From an uncultured Erysipelotrichaceae bacterium (GTDB taxonomy: Bacteria; Bacillota_I; Bacilli_A; Erysipelotrichales; Erysipelotrichaceae): a stretch of 37,129 bases of DNA. The DNA is taken from the NCBI GenBank assembly GCA_947649125.1, contig CANSQL010000025.1, forward strand, positions 1-37,129. The letters are read 5' to 3'. Position numbers and translations under genes: made by a program. Below the pieces are notes generated by a model. That model saw only the letters and a list, made by a program, of their open reading frames with translations. It searched no databases and was not told the origin of the DNA. This document shows positions 33,456 through 37,129 of this stretch, piece by piece. Position 1 is the first letter of the stretch; each line of letters opens with the position of its first letter.

Positions 33456-34142
33456 ATGCTTAGGATTGCGATATTAGAAAAGGAACAAAAGGCAAAGGAT
33501 ATCATTTTTGAATGTGCTAAAATGCTTGGGGAATGGGAGTGGACCTTTGCGCATTTTACGAAAATCTCCGAATTCGCTCATGCGGACGAAAAACAAAGGT
33601 TTGACTGTCTGATAATGAATGAATTGTTTCATACAGCGCGCATCAGTGCATCCTTTGTTGAAGCATATCCTGCACGTATCGTAATTTATTGTATGGATCA
33701 TTTAACAGATACAATGAAAATACCCACAAACGGCAGAATCTTTTATATCGATCGAAATCAAATAAAGCCGGAAATGAAAAGAATCAAAGGTCATTTTCTA
33801 TCGCTGTTACAGTCGCGTAAGGAATATTTATTATCTTATGCGAATCTGTTGGTACCGATACAAATACAGGATATTTATTATATCGAAAAAAGTGAAAAGA
33901 AGCTGATATATCATACACGAAAAGGATTATTCAAGGAACGAAAAACAATGGTACAGGCGGAACAGAACTTTTTGCCCTATGATTTTATTCGTATTCATGC
34001 CGGTCTTTTAGTGAATGTGGCACATGTGACACAAATCACAAAGGAAGCGATGGTATTGAGTAATCAAGAGGAGCTTCCGATCGCAAGAGCGAGAAGAAAG
34101 GCTGTTATCGACTGGTTTCATGAGTATGTAGACGGTAAGTAA
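33456..34142 (+). CDS. LytTR-type DNA-binding regulator with degenerate receiver
   Basis: The ATG at 33456 (just after an in-frame TTG) follows AAAGGATGGG. The 228-residue product has two parts. Residues 1-115 look like a response-regulator receiver (LRIAILEKEQKAKDIIFECA), but the strand that should end in the phosphorylated Asp reads FDCLIMNELFH, with Asn in its place. Residues about 125-225 are a LytTR DNA-binding domain (IQIQDIYYIEKSEKKLIYHTR, split here by a degenerate strand, and FIRIHAGLLVNVAHVTQI). No histidine kinase is adjacent. It is probably a transcription factor not controlled by standard phosphorylation, and it likely forms an operon with the desulfidase gene 17 nt downstream. 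Confidence 0.85.
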   Translation: MLRIAILEKEQKAKDIIFECAKMLGEWEWTFAHFTKISEFAHADEKQRFDCLIMNELFHTARISASFVEAYPARIVIYCMDHLTDTMKIPTNGRIFYIDRNQIKPEMKRIKGHFLSLLQSRKEYLLSYANLLVPIQIQDIYYIEKSEKKLIYHTRKGLFKERKTMVQAEQNFLPYDFIRIHAGLLVNVAHVTQITKEAMVLSNQEELPIARARRKAVIDWFHEYVDGK

Positions 34143-34159
34143 AGGAATGGTTATAACGT

Positions 34160-35449
34160 ATGTCAGATTGTAATATAAAGGAAATATACAGTGCGATATT
34201 AAAGGAAGAGCTGATACCCGCAATGGGCTGCACAGAGCCGATTGCGATCGCGTATGCAGGGGCAATTATCAAGGATACCTTACAGGCATTGCCCGATACG
34301 CTTGAGCTTGTCATCAGCGGCAATATCATTAAGAATGTGAAAAGCGTTATTGTACCGCATACAGGGGGCAGAAAAGGGATTGCGACTGCGATTGCGGCAG
34401 GTATTTGTTACGGCAAGACAGATTGCGGCTTAGAGGTGCTGTCTGCGGCTTCTGAAGCTCAAACCGCAATGCTGGATCGTTTCTTGGAGAATACAAGGCT
34501 TACAATCAAGGAATCTGATGCAAGCTGTCCGTTTGATATTCAAGTGTCTGCATCTAATAAGAATAATATTGCATATGTGCGTATTATCGGAAAGCATACC
34601 AATGTCGTTTCAATACGTCTTAATGATAAGGTGCTTTTTGAGAAGCCCTATGAGGATAAAATCATTCAGGCAGCACAGAATCGTAAGCTGTTGACAGTAA
34701 AGGATATCGTTGCGTATGCACAGACTGCAGATTTAGACACCGTTAAGGACGTATTGGATCGTCAAATCGCATATAATAGTGCGATAGCACAGGCAGGCTT
34801 AAACAATAATTACGGAGCCAATATCGGCAGTATTTTGTTGGCATCTTACGGTGATAATATTCAAAACAGAGCGAAGGCTTATGCGGCTGCGGGCTCTGAT
34901 GCGCGAATGAACGGCTGTGAATTGCCGGTCGTAATCAATTCGGGCAGCGGTAATCAAGGAATAACTGCCAGTGTACCGATCATTGAATATGCGAAGCATT
35001 GTAAGGCTTCTGAGGAACAGCTTTATCGGGCTTTGATCGTCTCCAATCTTGTGACGATTCATTTAAAAACAGAAATCGGCTGTCTCAGTGCGTATTGCGG
35101 TGCAACCAGTGCCGGGGCCGGTGCAGGAGCGGGTGTTTGTTATTTATACGGCGGCGGGTATGATGAAATTGCCCATACGATCGTGAATGCTTTGGCTATC
35201 AATTCCGGTATGGTTTGTGACGGGGCAAAGGCAAGCTGTGCGGCCAAGATTGCTTCGGCAGTAGAGGCGGGTCTGTTAGGAATGCAGATGTATCAGCACC
35301 AAAGTCAATTTTACGGCGGGGACGGAATCATTGCGAAGGGGGTAGAGAATACGATTCGCGCTGTCAGTGCGCTTGCGCGTGACGGTATGCGGGAAACCGA
35401 TCATGAAATTATTCGCTTGATGATGGGCGATTCGCTTCAAAAAGGCTGA
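34160..35449 (+). CDS. L-cysteine desulfidase family protein (UPF0597 / CyuA-like)
   Basis: The 429-residue protein belongs to the UPF0597/YhaM (CyuA) family, related to the alpha subunit of iron-sulfur L-serine dehydratase. AMGCTEPIAIAYA gives Cys24; PHTGGRKGIATA, SGSGNQGITASVPI, EIGCLSAYCGATSAGAGAGAG and MVCDGAKASCAAKIA supply further conserved cysteines for a [4Fe-4S] cluster. Members break down L-cysteine to pyruvate, sulfide and ammonia. That substrate is inferred from the family; a serine-type substrate cannot be ruled out. AAAGGAATGG precedes the ATG. It is co-transcribed with the LytTR regulator upstream. Confidence 0.88.
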   Translation: MSDCNIKEIYSAILKEELIPAMGCTEPIAIAYAGAIIKDTLQALPDTLELVISGNIIKNVKSVIVPHTGGRKGIATAIAAGICYGKTDCGLEVLSAASEAQTAMLDRFLENTRLTIKESDASCPFDIQVSASNKNNIAYVRIIGKHTNVVSIRLNDKVLFEKPYEDKIIQAAQNRKLLTVKDIVAYAQTADLDTVKDVLDRQIAYNSAIAQAGLNNNYGANIGSILLASYGDNIQNRAKAYAAAGSDARMNGCELPVVINSGSGNQGITASVPIIEYAKHCKASEEQLYRALIVSNLVTIHLKTEIGCLSAYCGATSAGAGAGAGVCYLYGGGYDEIAHTIVNALAINSGMVCDGAKASCAAKIASAVEAGLLGMQMYQHQSQFYGGDGIIAKGVENTIRAVSALARDGMRETDHEIIRLMMGDSLQKG

Positions 35450-35463
35450 ATTGTATTAAAAGG

Positions 35464-35490
35464 GTATGGTATGTAAGCCATGCTTTTTTT
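35464..35490 (+). terminator. Terminator of the LytTR-desulfidase operon
   Basis: GTATGG (35464-35469) pairs with CCATGC (35478-35483, one G.U), followed by seven T. Confidence 0.8.
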
Positions 35491-35581
35491 CAATTCGTCG
35501 CATCCGTATGGCAGTGTAATTATGAAAAACGAAATGATCATACTGATTATGCCGTTAAAGAGACCGAATAAGCCGCTTCTG

Positions 35582-35609
35582 TTTACGAATCTTTGAAATT
35601 GATTATAAT
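35582..35609 (+). promoter_or_regulatory. Promoter of the candidate structured RNA
   Basis: TTTACG (35582-35587), a 16-nt spacer, and TATAAT (35604-35609). No start codon with a ribosome binding site and a credible ORF follows within the next 500 nt. Confidence 0.65.
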
Positions 35610-35615
35610 GTAAGT

Positions 35616-36126
35616 GTAAAGAAAAAGAAGCAAAGAGAGCGGTGAGAAAATGGGAACGTCAGAGCGATAGATGCGATTCACTATTAACAACAGCTATAAT
35701 GAAAGTAATGAGTTAACGGTGCAAAACACATAACGCATCTGTCATATTCGGAACATACGGTTTGGGAAAGCCGAAGTGAGATGCCTGGAAGCGCTTGGTA
35801 CAGCAGGGGCAAACAGGAATGGTAGCTTGTGAGAGCTATCCTTGAATGTTCACAGTTCAAGAAAAATCCGTATTTAAGAGATACAAAAAAGCAACAGTGA
35901 CAGACCTATTAGGATTCAGCGAACCATACGTAACGTATAAGGCGAATAATTGTAGAAATATCCTGAGAAAGGTGTGGTCTGTCAGGTAAATCTTAAATCA
36001 GAAAGGAAACAGTCGGAAAATCAAAGAGTTGATAAGACAAACAGCTCGAAAAAGACTTGTTTCTTCACATATAAAATTGAATAGGAAAATCCCTGTAAGC
36101 GGAAAACAGCGCGCAGGGATTTTTTG
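35616..36126 (+). ncRNA. Candidate long structured non-coding RNA (about 510 nt, family unknown)
   Basis: Between a good promoter and a strong terminator there is no plausible protein gene but many helices. GATAGATGCG (35666-35675) pairs with CGCATCTGTC (35734-35743), enclosing CAC..TTAAC/GTTAAC..GTG. CGGTTT (35758-35763) pairs with AAGCCG (35768-35773). GGTAGCT (35821-35827) pairs with AGCTATC (35834-35840), and CTTGAA (35841-35846) with TTCAAG (35856-35861). GACAGACC (35899-35906) pairs with GGTCTGTC (35976-35983) around AGGAT/ATCCT and the hairpin ATACG-TAA-CGTAT (35926-35938). I do not see the conserved cores of RNase P RNA, tmRNA, SRP RNA or 6S RNA. The exact ends are inferred. Confidence 0.6.
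36086..36126 (+). terminator. Terminator of the candidate structured RNA
   Basis: AAAATCCCTG (36086-36095) pairs perfectly with CAGGGATTTT (36114-36123), with the T-run continuing into 36125. Confidence 0.88.
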
Positions 36127-36181
36127 TGTGTAATTAGCTTGGGATAGCTATAACATTGTTTCGCTTTGGAAGGATAAATGA

Positions 36182-36187
36182 TATAAT
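36182..36187 (+). promoter_or_regulatory. -10 box of the YggS-family gene
   Basis: TATAAT at 36182-36187, with only a weak TTTCGC (36159-36164) 17 nt upstream. It ends 16 nt before the ATG at 36204, so the mRNA leader would be only about 10 nt. Confidence 0.5.
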
Positions 36188-36203
36188 AGGTTCGGTGATA
36201 ACG

Positions 36204-36848
36204 ATGAATCAAAAGAAAATACAAGCACTTTTAGAATCCTTGCCGAAGGATGTTACCTTGGTTACGGTCAGCAAGCACCATCCGAAACAAAAAATTGATG
36301 AAGCGTATCAATACGGATGCCGCATCTTCGGTGAGAATAAGGTACAGGAGCTGAAGGAAAAGTACGATCCTAACTATGAATGGCATATGATCGGCCATCT
36401 GCAGCGCAATAAGGTCAAGGATGTCGTCGATCTTGTATCAATGATTCAAAGCGTGGATTCTCTGCCGCTTCTTAAGGAAATTGAAAAGCAGTGCGCAAAG
36501 CGTGATATTTGTATGCCGATTTTAATTGAGGTCAATATCTCTCGGGAAGCGAATAAGTACGGTATACCGTTGAGTGAGACAGCGGATTTTGTTGAGCAAT
36601 GTCTTTTGTTTCCGCATATCAAGCTGCAGGGGCTGATGTGTGTAGGCCCGCTCAGTGAGGATCGCTCTGTTATCGCTGATTGTTTTCAACAGATGCAGCA
36701 GTGCTTTCTTGCGCTGAAAGAAAAGTACGGCAGCGAGTACTTCCGTTATCTTTCAATGGGTATGAGCGATGATTACGAGCTTGCGCTCCAATACGGAAGC
36801 AATATGATTCGCTTGGGAAGCATCATTATGGGAGAGCGTGATTACTGA
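36204..36848 (+). CDS. yggS: YggS/PLPBP family pyridoxal 5'-phosphate homeostasis protein
   Basis: The ATG at 36204 (MNQKKIQALLESLPKD) is preferred over an upstream in-frame start at 36156, which lies before the -10 box. The 214-residue product is slightly short for the family but complete. LVTVSKHHP carries the PLP-binding Lys24. FGENKVQE, WHMIGHLQRNKVK, SVDSLPLL, EVNISREANKYGI, GLMCVGP, YLSMGMSDDYELAL and SNMIRLGSIIMGER follow in the usual order of this (beta/alpha)8-barrel family. It buffers free PLP in the cytosol and has no known catalytic activity. Here it stands alone, not beside the sepF/ylm cell-division genes as in many Bacillota. Confidence 0.93.
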   Translation: MNQKKIQALLESLPKDVTLVTVSKHHPKQKIDEAYQYGCRIFGENKVQELKEKYDPNYEWHMIGHLQRNKVKDVVDLVSMIQSVDSLPLLKEIEKQCAKRDICMPILIEVNISREANKYGIPLSETADFVEQCLLFPHIKLQGLMCVGPLSEDRSVIADCFQQMQQCFLALKEKYGSEYFRYLSMGMSDDYELALQYGSNMIRLGSIIMGERDY

Positions 36849-36868
36849 AAAATCAGAGTGTAAAGAGC

Positions 36869-36912
36869 CGATAATGCCCTGAACAGCGGTGCGTTATCGT
36901 AGTTTTATCGTT
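36869..36912 (+). terminator. Terminator of the YggS-family gene
   Basis: CGATAATGC (36869-36877) pairs with GCGTTATCG (36891-36899, one G.U), followed by TAGTTTT. Confidence 0.7.
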
Positions 36913-36959
36913 TTGAAGCTGCTTTTTCGTGAAAAAGTGAAGAAAATCAAAAAAAGATA

Positions 36960-36988
36960 TTGAAAGTATTTGATGAATATGATATTAT
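36960..36988 (+). promoter_or_regulatory. Promoter of tRNA-Asn
   Basis: TTGAAA (36960-36965), a 17-nt spacer, and TATTAT (36983-36988), 17 nt before the tRNA. Confidence 0.7.
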
Positions 36989-37005
36989 ATTTAAGCACTT
37001 GAGAT

Positions 37006-37081
37006 GCCTCAATAGCTCAGTCGGTAGAGCATCCGGCTGTTAACCGGCAGGTCACAAGTTCGAGTCTTGTTTGAGGCGCCA
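37006..37081 (+). tRNA. tRNA-Asn (GUU)
   Basis: Acceptor arms GCCTCAA (37006-37012) and TTGAGGC (37071-37077), discriminator G, and an encoded CCA (37079-37081). The D stem GCTC/GAGC, the anticodon loop CTGTTAA with GTT at 37039-37041, and the T arm ACAAG-TTCGAGT-CTTGT are all standard. The top anticodon-stem pair is a T.C mismatch. Confidence 0.95.
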
Positions 37082-37095
37082 TTTGTTAAAAAAAT

Positions 37096-37129
37096 GGAAA
37101 TATATCGCTTGATAAGCGTATATTTCCTT
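37096..37129 (+). terminator. Terminator after tRNA-Asn (cut by window end)
   Basis: GGAAATATA plus CGC (37096-37108, one bulged T) pairs with GCG plus TATATTTCC (37116-37127). The T-run begins as the window ends. Confidence 0.7.

Noticed and set aside
35976..35990. GTCTGTCAGGTAA resembling bacterial SRP RNA
   Set aside because: The essential GGAAGGAAGC-type loop does not follow.
35616..36000. RNase P RNA, suggested by short matches such as GAGATGCC and TATCCTTGAA
   Set aside because: The universally conserved GAGGAAAGTCC and the 3' ACAGAA core are absent, so the short matches are taken as chance.
36021..36224. 67-residue minus-strand ORF over the RNA terminator and the YggS promoter
   Set aside because: It spans a clear terminator and promoter of the other strand and lacks a ribosome binding site.

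Overview
The window looks like a chromosomal segment of a low-GC Gram-positive bacterium (Bacillota), probably of the Erysipelotrichia type. This rests on AGGAGG-like ribosome binding sites, HPr with both regulatory sites, class II aldolase, UPF0371 and LytTR genes, and very large repeat-rich surface proteins. The genus is an inference.

Bases 1-12618 hold three tandem paralogous giant surface proteins, the first cut by the window edge. Each has a divergent N-terminal head (seen in two of them), an Ig/cadherin-like stalk, a nearly identical C-terminal block with calcium-binding thrombospondin-type-3 repeats, and a membrane-spanning tail that lacks LPXTG. The two gaps between them carry the same 88-bp segment in opposite orientations, between 16-bp GTCTAC-N4-GTAGAC palindromes. 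The segment holds a hairpin whose two key pairs are G.U in one orientation and C.A mismatches in the other. This suggests a DNA-inversion switch that changes termination between adhesin genes, and it is the strongest candidate here for something new.

Bases 12738-16473 carry yaaA, a YbjQ/UPF0145 gene overlapping a YhfC-like membrane protein gene, and a cytosolic leucine-rich-repeat protein overlapping a DUF523 (TudS-like) gene. Bases 16607-22198 hold ptsH (HPr) and a phosphoglucomutase whose promoter overlaps a near-consensus cre box. Two AAA+/DUF4143 ATPases, on opposite strands, flank them. Then follow class II fructose-bisphosphate aldolase, a UPF0371 gene on the minus strand, and murA.

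Bases 27443-33139 are a complete oligopeptide ABC importer (oppA-B-C-D-F) with a strong hairpin between the binding protein and the first permease. A LytTR-type regulator with an incomplete receiver is paired with an L-cysteine desulfidase-family gene. A stretch of about 510 nt with its own promoter, many helices, a terminator and no credible ORF follows (35616-36126) and looks like a structured non-coding RNA. The window ends with a YggS-family PLP protein and tRNA-Asn(GUU).
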